Below are positions 33,969-42,826 of a stretch of 64,000 bases of DNA, piece after piece. The stretch comes from Chryseotalea sp. WA131a. GTDB taxonomy: Bacteria; Bacteroidota; Bacteroidia; Cytophagales; Cyclobacteriaceae. How positions within the stretch are numbered: the first letter of the stretch is position 1; every line of letters starts with the position of its first letter. Under the pieces are notes generated by a model. It saw only the letters and a list, made by a program, of their open reading frames with translations, was not told where the DNA came from and did not search any database. The stretch lies in contig CP073016.1 in NCBI GenBank assembly GCA_025370075.1, positions 3,348,001 through 3,412,000 on the forward strand, in the 5' to 3' direction. Made by a program: the position numbers and the translations under genes.

Positions 33969-36900
33969 ATGAGAACTATACTTAGTTTCATAATTCTGTT
34001 TACTGTTTTATTCTCCTCGTGCGATCAGCAAAAAAATCGCATCCTCGTTTTTTCCAAAACCAAAGGGTATCGGCACGAGTCGATTGAAGCGGGTAAAGAG
34101 GCTATCTCCAAATTAGGATTGAAAAACAATTTTGAGGTAGATACCACTGAAAACGCCAATGCTTTTACCGATGAGAATTTGAAAAAATACAAGGCCGTTG
34201 TTTTTCTCAGCACTACGGGCGATTTATTGAGCGATCATCAGCAAGTAGATTTCCAACGATTCATTCAAGCGGGCGGTGGCTTCATGGGCATCCACGCGGC
34301 TGCCGACTGCGAATACGATTGGCTGTGGTACGGGAAATTAGTTGGCGCTTTTTTTAAAAGTCATCCACAAACACAAGAAGCCATTGTTCGAAAAGCTAAA
34401 CCAGATGCACTCACAGAAGGATTGCCAACCGAGTGGAAACGCACGGACGAATGGTACAACTACAAAACAATTTCACCGGATATCAACGTGCTGTATTGGC
34501 TTGATGAAACCTCCTACAAAGGTGGTGAGAACGGAGAAAAACATCCCATCGCATGGTACCATGAATTTGACGGAGGTCGTGCGTTTTACACTGGCATGGG
34601 GCACGTTAAAGAGAGTTTTACGGATTCACTTTATATCACTCATATCGAGAAAGGGATTCTATATGCCCTCGGCAATCAAGAACTTGATTATGGAAAAGCT
34701 ACTGCTCTGCGTGCCCCCGAAGAAAATCGGTTTACCAAAGTGGTGCTAGGGTATAACTTCAACGAACCTACCGAGATGGGCATTTTACCCGATGGTCGTA
34801 TTTTATTTTTAGAACGCAGGGGCCGTGTAAAACTCTATGATCCCAAAAACGATTCCATCAAAATCATCAACGAACTAAAAGTGTATTCCACGCATGAAGA
34901 TGGAATGATTGGCCTGACAATCGACCCCGACTTTCAAAATAACCATTGGCTTTATATCTTCTATTCTCACCCAGACAAGGCAGCCAATGTGATTTCGCGC
35001 TTTACCTTTGATGGGAACAAACTCGACTTAACCTCAGAAAAAGAAGTATTGGAAGTAGCTGTGCAGCGGGAGACCTGTTGCCACACCGGTGGTTCGTTAG
35101 CATTTGGTCCTGATGGAAATTTGTATGCCTCCACAGGTGATAATACTAGTCCGTTTGAGTCGGATGGTTTCAGCCCAGCAGATGAAAGGCCCAAACGCGC
35201 TCCCTTCGATGCTCAAAAATCATCTGCCAATACCAACGATTTGCGAGGAAAAATTTTGCGTATAAAACCACAACCCGATGGCACCTATACCATTCCGGAA
35301 GGGAATTTATTTCCGAAAGGAACACCCAACACACGCCCTGAAATTTATGTGATGGGCTGCCGCAATCCGTACCGTATTTCCCTCGATGAAAAGACAGGCT
35401 ATCTATACTGGGGCGAAGTAGGACCCGATGCTGGTAATGACGATGCAAAACGCGGCCCCCGAGGCTACGATGAAGTGAATCAGGCAAAGGCCGCTGGGTA
35501 TTTTGGGTGGCCCTACTTTGTAGGAAATAATTATGCTTACGCGAAATATGATTTTGAGAAAAAAGAAATCGGTTTGCCTAACAATATTGCCAAGCCAGCC
35601 AACACTTCGCCCAACAATACTGGTTTGAAAGAATTGCCCGCTGCACAGCCGGCTTTTATTTGGTATCCCTATGTGCAATCAGAAGATTTTCCATTGGTGG
35701 GTAAAGGTGGGCGCAACGCGATGGCCGGCCCTGTTTATTATTCTGAAAAGTACAAAGACAAACCAGGGGTATATCCCGCCTACTTCGATGGCAAACTAAT
35801 TACCTACGATTGGATGCGCAACTGGATGATGGTTTGCACAATGGACAAAGAGGGTAAGCTAATGGATATGCAGCCTTTTTTGCCTCATATGCCATTCAAT
35901 AATATCATCGACATGGCTTTAGGGCCTGACGGGAAATTGTACACGCTAGAGTATGGCACACAATGGTTTAAACAAAACATGGACGCCCGCTTGTCGCGGA
36001 TTGATTTTAATGGTGGCAATCGAGCTCCCATCGCTAAGTTGACAGCAACGCCAACATCGGGTCCGCTTCCGCTCACGGTTTCAATTAATGCAAAAATGAG
36101 CGAAGACCCAGACGGAGATTCCGTTAGTTACCTATTGGAATGGGCCGGTCAAAAACAAGAATCAAAGACAGGAACATTCACCGTTACGTTGGATAAGCCC
36201 GGTGAGTTTAAGCCTCGGATTATTGTCACCGATTCAAAAGGCACGAAGGGAACAGCCGAGACTACTGTGGTTGCAGGCAACACGCCCGCTACCGTGAGCA
36301 TTGCCATAGAAGGCAACTCCATGTTCTTTTTCCCCAACTCATCCGTGCGTTACAGCGTGAGTGTCACCGACCCTGAAGATGGAAGCACCAAGGACAAATC
36401 CATAGCTGCATCTGCTGTGGGCGTGGCCTTTGATTATGTCGATAAGGGCACGGACCTCAGTAAACTCGGCCATCAAAAAGCAGAGTTGCCGGGCGTGGCA
36501 CTCATCGCGGCCAGTGATTGCAAATCGTGTCACCTCATTGACCAAAGGTCTGCAGGTCCATCGTATCGTGATGTGGCGAAACGTTACAGCAAAAATCCGA
36601 AGGCTGTAGAAATTCTGTCGGACAAAATTCTGAAAGGCGGAGCAGGTGTGTGGGGCGAGACAGCCATGGCTGCCCATCCTCAACTGAGCCAAGACCAAGC
36701 CGCACAAATGGTAGAATACATTTTATCATTGGAAAAGAAAACGGTACAACCTGGTTTGCTTTTGAGCGGAGTAGCTAAGACGGGCAAGCAAGAAGAAGGC
36801 TCTTACGTATTGGAGGCAAGCTATATTGACAAAGGCGCTGCCGGTGTGCCATCTCTCGCTACGGTGACAAGGACAGTACTGAAAGCTCCCGAACTCAATC

Positions 36901-37295
36901 CTGGTGAAGTGAGCGAATTGAAAGTAGCCAGCAAAGTAGCTGCCCCAACGGGTAATTTCATCTTCGATAATGTGAAGCATAATTCGTCTGCGTTATTTAA
37001 AGATGTTGACCTCACCAACGTATCGGGCCTGGAAGCAGTAGTTTACATAATGGGCGCCCAAACGGGTGGCGAAGTAGAGTTTTTCTTAGACGGTGCTGAT
37101 GGCAAAATGATTGGCACTACCTTGCTCGCTAAAGCACCCGGCATTGAAGTGATGGATGGTGTGAAAATGAAATCCAGCAAAGTGGCTCTCGCCAAAGTAT
37201 CGGGTCGCCATGATGTGTTGCTCATTTTCAAAAACGACCTGGCGGGAGATAAAAATTTATTCTTCTTTGGGAAAGTGATTTTGAGGCCGAACTAA
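33969..37295 (+). CDS. Multidomain lipoprotein: ThuA, PQQ-type sugar dehydrogenase, PKD, cytochrome c, C-terminal CBM6-like domain
   Basis: A 1108-residue lipoprotein (MRTILSFIILFTVLFSSCDQ, Cys18). Residues about 23-240 are a ThuA-like domain (ILVFSKTKGYRHESIEAG, FMGIHAAADCEYDW, YTGMGHVKESF). Residues about 250-680 are a six-bladed glucose/sorbosone dehydrogenase domain (MGILPDGRILFLERRG, ETCCHTGGSLAFGPDGNLY, YVMGCRNPYRISLD). A PKD domain follows (about 690-770), then a cytochrome c with heme motif CKSCH at 851-855 and a probable Met ligand in GETAMAAHPQL. The C-terminal beta domain may bind carbohydrate. The likely role is oxidation of a sugar at the cell surface with electron transfer through the heme. 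It sits beside two Gfo/Idh/MocA genes. Confidence 0.9.
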   Translation: MRTILSFIILFTVLFSSCDQQKNRILVFSKTKGYRHESIEAGKEAISKLGLKNNFEVDTTENANAFTDENLKKYKAVVFLSTTGDLLSDHQQVDFQRFIQAGGGFMGIHAAADCEYDWLWYGKLVGAFFKSHPQTQEAIVRKAKPDALTEGLPTEWKRTDEWYNYKTISPDINVLYWLDETSYKGGENGEKHPIAWYHEFDGGRAFYTGMGHVKESFTDSLYITHIEKGILYALGNQELDYGKATALRAPEENRFTKVVLGYNFNEPTEMGILPDGRILFLERRGRVKLYDPKNDSIKIINELKVYSTHEDGMIGLTIDPDFQNNHWLYIFYSHPDKAANVISRFTFDGNKLDLTSEKEVLEVAVQRETCCHTGGSLAFGPDGNLYASTGDNTSPFESDGFSPADERPKRAPFDAQKSSANTNDLRGKILRIKPQPDGTYTIPEGNLFPKGTPNTRPEIYVMGCRNPYRISLDEKTGYLYWGEVGPDAGNDDAKRGPRGYDEVNQAKAAGYFGWPYFVGNNYAYAKYDFEKKEIGLPNNIAKPANTSPNNTGLKELPAAQPAFIWYPYVQSEDFPLVGKGGRNAMAGPVYYSEKYKDKPGVYPAYFDGKLITYDWMRNWMMVCTMDKEGKLMDMQPFLPHMPFNNIIDMALGPDGKLYTLEYGTQWFKQNMDARLSRIDFNGGNRAPIAKLTATPTSGPLPLTVSINAKMSEDPDGDSVSYLLEWAGQKQESKTGTFTVTLDKPGEFKPRIIVTDSKGTKGTAETTVVAGNTPATVSIAIEGNSMFFFPNSSVRYSVSVTDPEDGSTKDKSIAASAVGVAFDYVDKGTDLSKLGHQKAELPGVALIAASDCKSCHLIDQRSAGPSYRDVAKRYSKNPKAVEILSDKILKGGAGVWGETAMAAHPQLSQDQAAQMVEYILSLEKKTVQPGLLLSGVAKTGKQEEGSYVLEASYIDKGAAGVPSLATVTRTVLKAPELNPGEVSELKVASKVAAPTGNFIFDNVKHNSSALFKDVDLTNVSGLEAVVYIMGAQTGGEVEFFLDGADGKMIGTTLLAKAPGIEVMDGVKMKSSKVALAKVSGRHDVLLIFKNDLAGDKNLFFFGKVILRPN

Positions 37296-37301
37296 AGAAC
37301 A

Positions 37302-37336
37302 AAAAGAGGCTGTCTTAAAAGGGCAGCATCTTTTGT
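37302..37336 (+). terminator. Probable terminator after the ThuA/dehydrogenase gene
   Basis: AAAAGAGGCTGTC and GGGCAGCATCTTTT can pair (with one G-T pair and an unpaired base) around a short A-rich loop; the right arm ends in TTTT. It lies directly behind the coding region. End coordinates are approximate by a few bases. Confidence 0.6.
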
Positions 37337-37351
37337 CATTTTCAGAGAAAA

Positions 37352-37395
37352 AAAGAGGAAGCCGAAGCATTCCTCTTTAGGTGCAAGTCGCTATC
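37352..37395 (-). terminator. Terminator with conserved 34-bp repeat (copy 1), 3' of ispH
   Basis: On the - strand AAAGAGGAA, a nine-base loop TGCTTCGGC and TTCCTCTTT form a perfect 9-bp stem followed by Ts, so it ends ispH transcripts. The stretch 37362-37395 recurs with one mismatch at 39002-39035, behind polA. The conserved part continues past the hairpin (GATAGCGACTTGCACCT on -), so it is more than a shared terminator. Confidence 0.75.
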
Positions 37396-37517
37396 CACCC
37401 AATAGCGTTCGGATATTGCCGATGTTTCTTTTGTAAAATTAAGATGCTTATAAAGTGGTCTATTGGAGGAGTGCATCCCCCACTGGTAGTTTAACGAAGA
37501 CATTTAAAGGAAATGCA

Positions 37518-38798
37518 TCAATACGATCGCATCACTTCCTCCAATGGCTTTGCTTCGCCAAAAAAACTCACCAGTCGCAGCATCACACGATCAACTAATG
37601 TATCTGGGCAAGAGGCTCCACTGGTCAACACGATTTTAACAGGTTTGGCTTGGGGCAAAAAATCATTTGTGGTTTTCTTTGCCTTGGCGTGATAATCAAA
37701 ATGATGAATCACATGGTTAGATTCTATTTCTTTTTCAGAATTGATAAAATAGGTGGGAAATTTTCTTTCGCACAATTCTACGATGTGCGAAGTGTTGGAG
37801 CTGTTATAGCCTCCCACCACAATTGCCAAATCTGCTTCTGTTTTCAATAACTCGTAGGTAGAGTCTTGATTATCGTTAGTGGCATAGCAAAGTGTATCGC
37901 GCGTGTCCGCAAAGTGCTGTTTGATGTTTGCCTCCGAATATTTTTCAATCATCAGTTTTTTAAAGTAATCGGCAATGGCTTGGGTTTCGGTGGCCAACAT
38001 GGTGGTTTGGTTGACAACGCCCACACGCTGCAAGTCTCTTTCTGGGTTAAAGTTCTTAGAATGAAGACCTCTAAACTCCGTGTAAAATTCTGCTGTTGAT
38101 TTTTTCTCTAAGATAAATTTACCCAGGCGAACAGACTCTTCCATGTCGCGCACAATAATGGAAGGGGCTTCATTGGCACTGTGCGAAAAGGTTGCTTTGG
38201 TTTCTTCGTGCTTGGGTTTTCCATGAATAATGACCGTGTAGTCTTCTTTGCCAAGTTTCTCGGCACGGTTCCACACCTTCTCTACAAACGGGCAAGTGGT
38301 ATTGTATTTTTGCACCTCCACACCTTTATCCAACAATAAATTTTCTGTTTCAAGCGTGGTGCCAAAGGCCGGAATGATTACCACATCTTGCGCAGTGATT
38401 TCAGACCACGGAATGAATTGGGTTCCGTCTGTATCTAAAATAAATCGAATGCCTCTGCTTTGCAGGTCGTTGTTCACTTCTTGGTTGTGAATCATTTGGC
38501 TCAACAGGAACACGCGCTTATCTGGATTCTCTTCAAGTGCCTTATAGCTGATTTCAATCGCATTTTCCACTCCATAGCAAAAACCAAAGTGGCGGGCGAT
38601 GATAAATTGAACGGACCCAAAATCTAAAATGGCCGGAGAAAAATCTTGTTTGCGCAAATCTTTTAACCTGCGCGATTCTTTTATTCGTCCTGTAATTGAT
38701 GAACGATAGTAAGCGGGTATTTCAAATTTTTTGATGGTACTATGATTTAATGGAATTACAACCTCAAAAGTAGCCGATTTGTTTTGATTGTTGAACAT
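37518..38798 (-). CDS. ispH: 4-hydroxy-3-methylbut-2-enyl diphosphate reductase (long form)
   Basis: [4Fe-4S] enzyme that makes IPP and DMAPP in the last step of the MEP pathway of isoprenoid synthesis. The three cluster cysteines are visible in ARHFGFCYGVENAIE, NTTCPFVEKVWNRA and TSGASCPDTLVDRVMLRL; the TTMLATETQAI and GGYNSSNT blocks are also conserved. I prefer the ATG at 38798 (426 residues) because the upstream ATG adds 13 unrelated residues. The protein has an N-terminal extension before the first Cys compared with the 300-residue E. coli enzyme; long forms occur in Cytophagales and relatives as far as I recall. It is cytoplasmic. polA lies upstream on the same strand. Confidence 0.95.
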   Translation of the reverse strand: MFNNQNKSATFEVVIPLNHSTIKKFEIPAYYRSSITGRIKESRRLKDLRKQDFSPAILDFGSVQFIIARHFGFCYGVENAIEISYKALEENPDKRVFLLSQMIHNQEVNNDLQSRGIRFILDTDGTQFIPWSEITAQDVVIIPAFGTTLETENLLLDKGVEVQKYNTTCPFVEKVWNRAEKLGKEDYTVIIHGKPKHEETKATFSHSANEAPSIIVRDMEESVRLGKFILEKKSTAEFYTEFRGLHSKNFNPERDLQRVGVVNQTTMLATETQAIADYFKKLMIEKYSEANIKQHFADTRDTLCYATNDNQDSTYELLKTEADLAIVVGGYNSSNTSHIVELCERKFPTYFINSEKEIESNHVIHHFDYHAKAKKTTNDFLPQAKPVKIVLTSGASCPDTLVDRVMLRLVSFFGEAKPLEEVMRSY

Positions 38799-39001
38799 TA
38801 GTATTGTTTGTTCTAGGCAATTGCTGTTGTGGGGCATTTCGGCAATGAAAGAAACTAAAAGCCCACCATGGGTTGGGTTTTGGGAGGGTAGGCCTCTCCC
38901 TCTGCAGCAGGCTCTAAGTAAATAGTCTTAACCGTAAGCGTTGATTAATGCAATGACTGGATTCTACCAAAACTTTTTTTGTTTTAAGAAAAATAAGGAA
39001 C

Positions 39002-39035
39002 CCGAAGCATCCCTCTTTAGGTGCAAGTCGCTATC
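39002..39035 (-). repeat. 34-bp repeat (copy 2), 3' of polA
   Basis: Differs from 37362-37395 by one base. On the - strand it begins just behind the polA stop and is followed by an imperfect stem and a T-rich run (TTCCTTATTTTTCTT), so it may end polA transcription, less strongly than copy 1. Confidence 0.75.
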
Positions 39036-39046
39036 TTGAAAAAACG

Positions 39047-41752
39047 TTAATGCGCCTCCAACCAATTTTTCCCCACACCCACCTCTACTTCCATCGGCAC
39101 ATCCAATAGCACGGCAGTTTTCATTAGTTCAATTACTTTCGTCTTTACGATTTCTTGTTCACTTTCGTGTAGGTCAAACACTAATTCGTCATGCACTTGC
39201 AGAATCATCTTGGTTTTCAGTTTCTCCTTTTGCAACCAACGGTGGATGTTAATCATCGCGATTTTGATAATGTCGGCTGCGCTGCCTTGGATGGGCGCGT
39301 TGATGGCATTGCGCTCGGCAAAGCCACGGGTGGAAATATTTCGCGAGTTGATATCGCGCAAATATCTGCGCCTACCTAAGATCGTTTCTACGTATTCTTT
39401 TTCGCGCGCCATGTTGATGCTGTCGTCCATGTACCGCTTGATGGCTGAAAATTCTTTGAAGTACGATTCGATGATTTCGGCTGCTTCGGTGCGCGAAATA
39501 TTTAAGTTTTGCGCCAACCCAAAAGCGGTGCTTCCGTACAAAATACCAAAGTTGACCTCCTTTGCTTTTCGCCTCATGTCAGGCGTTACTTTTTCTAGTT
39601 CAACTTTAAAAACTTTCGCAGCCGTGGTGGTGTGAATGTCGCGCCCCGTGCGAAAGGCTTCAATCATGGTTTCGTCTTTGGCGAACGAAGCGGCAATGCG
39701 CAACTCAATTTGCGAGTAGTCGGCAGACATGAATAGATAGTCTTTTGCCCTAGATACAAAGGCACCACGAATCTGTCTTCCTTTTTCGGTGCGGATGGGG
39801 ATGTTTTGCAAGTTGGGATTATTCGAACTCAACCGGCCTGTGGCGGCCACAGCTTGCCGGTAGTCCGTGTGAATGCGATGGTCTGCTTTGCTCAACATTT
39901 TCGGCAACGCATCTACATAGGTGGAGCGAAGCTTTTCATACTCGCGATAATCCAAAATCTTTTTGGCGATGGCATGTTCCTCGGCCAGCTTGGCCAACAC
40001 CTCTTCGCCTGTGGCATATTGGCCCGTTTTGGTTTTCTTGATTTTGCCATCCATCAATTTCATCTTATCAAACAAGATTTCGCCCAATTGCTTTGGCGAA
40101 CCGATGTTGAATTCCTGTCCTGCTATCTCGTAAATTTCCTTCTGTACTTTTCGGCTATCCTTTTCCAATGCCTCCGACATCCACTTGAGTGCTTCTTCAT
40201 CCAGCGCCACGCCTTCAAACTCCATCGCGGCAAGCACTGGCACCAAGGGCATTTCGATGTCGCGCATCAATCGTGAATGTGTTCGATGTTCTAATTCCTT
40301 TTGCAATTTCGGTTTGAGTTGCAACGCTTGGTCTACACGCTCAAACGCATTGTCATCAGATGACAATTGATAACCCAAATATTGTCCGCAGATGATTCCC
40401 AAATCGTGCGAGGCTTCGGGTTCAATTAGGTAATGCGCGAGCATCGTGTCGAACAACGTGCCCTTTACTTCGATTCCTACTTTCTTCAGCGCCAAAATGA
40501 AATGCTTGATGTTATGCCCAATCTTTATCACCTCTTCATTTTCAAAAGCTGCTTTTATTGTTTGAATGGCCTTGGCCGAAATTTGATAGGCCTCTCCCGC
40601 AGAAACGGAAATGACCAAAGCCGTAATTGAATAATCAAATGTCTCTACCTTGTCTGTGAGTACTTCAAAAGCAAACTCTCGTTTGTCTTTTAATTTTTCT
40701 AAAATAAGCGAAGCCTCTTCATCGTTCAACTTCACGTATTTTACGTTAGAAACATCCAATGATTTTTTTTCATTGGCATCTTCCGTCTCAGTTTCTGATG
40801 ACTCAGAACTTCCACCAAACATAGATAGCTGTGCTGCCTTGGGTGAATTAGGAACAGGAGCGGGCGCAGCCCCAGGAGCAGAAGCAAACACGCGCGGCAT
40901 CATGGTTTTGAATTCCAACTCTTCCATGATTGGTTTTAATTTTTCAGCGACAGGTCCGCTGTAGGCCAAATCCTTTTCGTCCCATATGACGGGCACATCA
41001 GTAATGATGGTTGCCAATTTTTTTGAAAGAATGGCTTGCTCTCCAAATTGCTCAACGCGCTCTTTTAGTTTGCCCTTCAGTTCACCAGCGTGTGCGATAA
41101 TGTTTTCAACGCTCTTGTATTGCTTCAACAAATCGGCTGCAGTTTTTGGCCCCACACCCGGAATGCCCGGAATATTATCCGAGGTGTCGCCTTGCAATCC
41201 CAAAATGTCAATCACTTGCGATACATTTTCGATGTCCCATTTCTCGCATACTTCCTTCGGCCTCATAATGTCTACCGAGTTGCCCATGTAGGCTGGCTTG
41301 TACAGTAAAATTTTATCGGTTACCAACTGACCAAAATCTTTGTCGGGCGTCATCATGTACACGGTAAACCCTTCTTGTTCCGCTTTCTTCGCAATGGTGC
41401 CAATGATGTCATCGGCTTCGTATCCATCTTTCTCTAAAATCGGAATGCCAAAACCACGAATGATTTCCTTCACAATCGGCACGCCCGCACGTATGTCTTC
41501 GGGTGTTTCTTGTCGAGTGGCTTTGTACTCTGTAAAAATTTCATCTCGAAATGTTTTCGCGGAGGTATCAAAAGCCACTGCAATGTGCGAAGGCTTTTGT
41601 TTTTGAAGAACTTCCAGCAATGTATTGGTAAATCCAAACGGCACTGAGGTGTTAATGCCCTTGGAATTGATGCGTGGGTTTTTGGTAAAAGCAAAATGTG
41701 CACGGTAAATCAATGCGTATGCATCGAGGAGGAAGAGTTTTTTTTCGGCCAT
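39047..41752 (-). CDS. polA: DNA polymerase I
   Basis: Repair and Okazaki-fragment polymerase, 901 residues. Residues 1-290 are the 5' nuclease (LLDAYALIYRAHFAF, KDGYEADDIIGTIA, LQGDTSDNIPGIPGVGPKTA). The middle domain (about 330-490) has the position of the 3'-5' exonuclease but its acidic residues are largely lost: the DxE motif reads FAFEVLTD, the NxxxD motif reads NIKHF. Only an Asp in FERVDQALQL remains. The polymerase domain is intact: motif A DYSQIELRIAAS, motif B RRKAKEVNFGILYGSTAFGL, motif C VHDELVF. So polymerase and 5' nuclease should be active while proofreading is probably absent, as in Taq-type enzymes. An A/P-rich linker precedes the middle domain. Confidence 0.97.
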   Translation of the reverse strand: MAEKKLFLLDAYALIYRAHFAFTKNPRINSKGINTSVPFGFTNTLLEVLQKQKPSHIAVAFDTSAKTFRDEIFTEYKATRQETPEDIRAGVPIVKEIIRGFGIPILEKDGYEADDIIGTIAKKAEQEGFTVYMMTPDKDFGQLVTDKILLYKPAYMGNSVDIMRPKEVCEKWDIENVSQVIDILGLQGDTSDNIPGIPGVGPKTAADLLKQYKSVENIIAHAGELKGKLKERVEQFGEQAILSKKLATIITDVPVIWDEKDLAYSGPVAEKLKPIMEELEFKTMMPRVFASAPGAAPAPVPNSPKAAQLSMFGGSSESSETETEDANEKKSLDVSNVKYVKLNDEEASLILEKLKDKREFAFEVLTDKVETFDYSITALVISVSAGEAYQISAKAIQTIKAAFENEEVIKIGHNIKHFILALKKVGIEVKGTLFDTMLAHYLIEPEASHDLGIICGQYLGYQLSSDDNAFERVDQALQLKPKLQKELEHRTHSRLMRDIEMPLVPVLAAMEFEGVALDEEALKWMSEALEKDSRKVQKEIYEIAGQEFNIGSPKQLGEILFDKMKLMDGKIKKTKTGQYATGEEVLAKLAEEHAIAKKILDYREYEKLRSTYVDALPKMLSKADHRIHTDYRQAVAATGRLSSNNPNLQNIPIRTEKGRQIRGAFVSRAKDYLFMSADYSQIELRIAASFAKDETMIEAFRTGRDIHTTTAAKVFKVELEKVTPDMRRKAKEVNFGILYGSTAFGLAQNLNISRTEAAEIIESYFKEFSAIKRYMDDSINMAREKEYVETILGRRRYLRDINSRNISTRGFAERNAINAPIQGSAADIIKIAMINIHRWLQKEKLKTKMILQVHDELVFDLHESEQEIVKTKVIELMKTAVLLDVPMEVEVGVGKNWLEAH

Positions 41753-41821
41753 GGGGCGAAGGTAGAAAGAACGAATGAGAACTTAAACCAACTAATCCAT
41801 TGCTTCGGGCGTACCATTTTT

Positions 41822-42823
41822 CTACTTGATTCTCACTTGGTAGCTTAGTACTGCTTCCTTATTGAATAAAATATGAATTATGTACAAGCCCTTTGAAGTA
41901 AAGTCATATTCAAACTGAACCATCCCATTCGCGGGTGTGACCGATAGCGTGTTAAGCACATGATTGCTTTGAATTACTTGAATTTCTATTGATGGGTAAA
42001 TACCAGGTGGAATGCAAAAGGAGAATGTGAGTAGGGTGTTTTTTTGAGCCTCCAAACTAAATTTTTCAGGATAAATTTTTCCAATTCCATATTTAAACAA
42101 AGCATGATATGCCAAGGGGGCGTCCAAGAAATTTTGCAAGGTTGGGTGCTCTTTCAGTAAGAGCCATGCGGTATCAAGAGGATAATGATTTTTCGCAAAC
42201 AACTCTGCTTTCGGTAGAAAATATGCGTCTGTGTACTTTTTAATAAAATTGCCGTCATAAGAATCTACTACTCCACTGGACCATGTGGCATCGCATAAGT
42301 ACCACTTTCCTTTCAAATGCACCGCATTCCACGAATGATTGGCAACACCTTTTCCGCCTATGTTTGATTGAGACGTTCGGCCATAACCGTTTATGATTTC
42401 GCAGGGCAACCCCGCATGCAAAGACAGTTCGCGAATCAGGTAAGCATACCCTGTACAAATTGTTTTGTGCTTACTTACCAATGTGAGGACAACCTGTTTA
42501 CTAAACTTTTTATTCCACAAGCGAAGTTTCTCTGGATCGTCAGCAAACTTTTCGCGCTTACTTTCATTGACTATAAAATTGTGGTAATCATTTTGGATGT
42601 TTGAACAGACCCATGTATAGATAGCCCTGAACTTAACGACCGAATCTGCAAGGGAAGCGGTGAGTTTGTGAGCCAATAATCTCAAATCAGAAAGTGAATG
42701 ATGTGGGTACAGTGCCGCCACACTATCCGCTTGATGGTACTGAAAAGGCAAGTCTGCCAGTTGCGCGAACAAACTGGCAGACCCTCCCATCCATAAACCA
42801 AGAAATAGAGCGGCAACTTTCAA
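41822..42823 (-). CDS. Secreted transglutaminase-like (cysteine peptidase fold) protein
   Basis: A 333-residue protein with a signal peptide (VAALFLGLWMGGSASLFAQ). The reading frame starts at TTG, three bases after the stop of the upstream gene; no ATG gives a full signal, so TTG is the probable start. The transglutaminase-like core has the catalytic Cys in HKTICTGYAYLIREL, the His in ANHSWNAVHLKGKWYLCDATWS, and the Asp in LCDATW, in the usual Cys-His-Asp order. The C-terminal hundred residues are a beta domain (ending SYQVRIK). Activity may be protein cross-linking or proteolysis; not decidable. Tight coupling to the membrane beta-sandwich gene upstream suggests a common job. Confidence 0.85.
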   Translation of the reverse strand: MKVAALFLGLWMGGSASLFAQLADLPFQYHQADSVAALYPHHSLSDLRLLAHKLTASLADSVVKFRAIYTWVCSNIQNDYHNFIVNESKREKFADDPEKLRLWNKKFSKQVVLTLVSKHKTICTGYAYLIRELSLHAGLPCEIINGYGRTSQSNIGGKGVANHSWNAVHLKGKWYLCDATWSSGVVDSYDGNFIKKYTDAYFLPKAELFAKNHYPLDTAWLLLKEHPTLQNFLDAPLAYHALFKYGIGKIYPEKFSLEAQKNTLLTFSFCIPPGIYPSIEIQVIQSNHVLNTLSVTPANGMVQFEYDFTSKGLYIIHILFNKEAVLSYQVRIK

Positions 42824-42826
42824 TGG

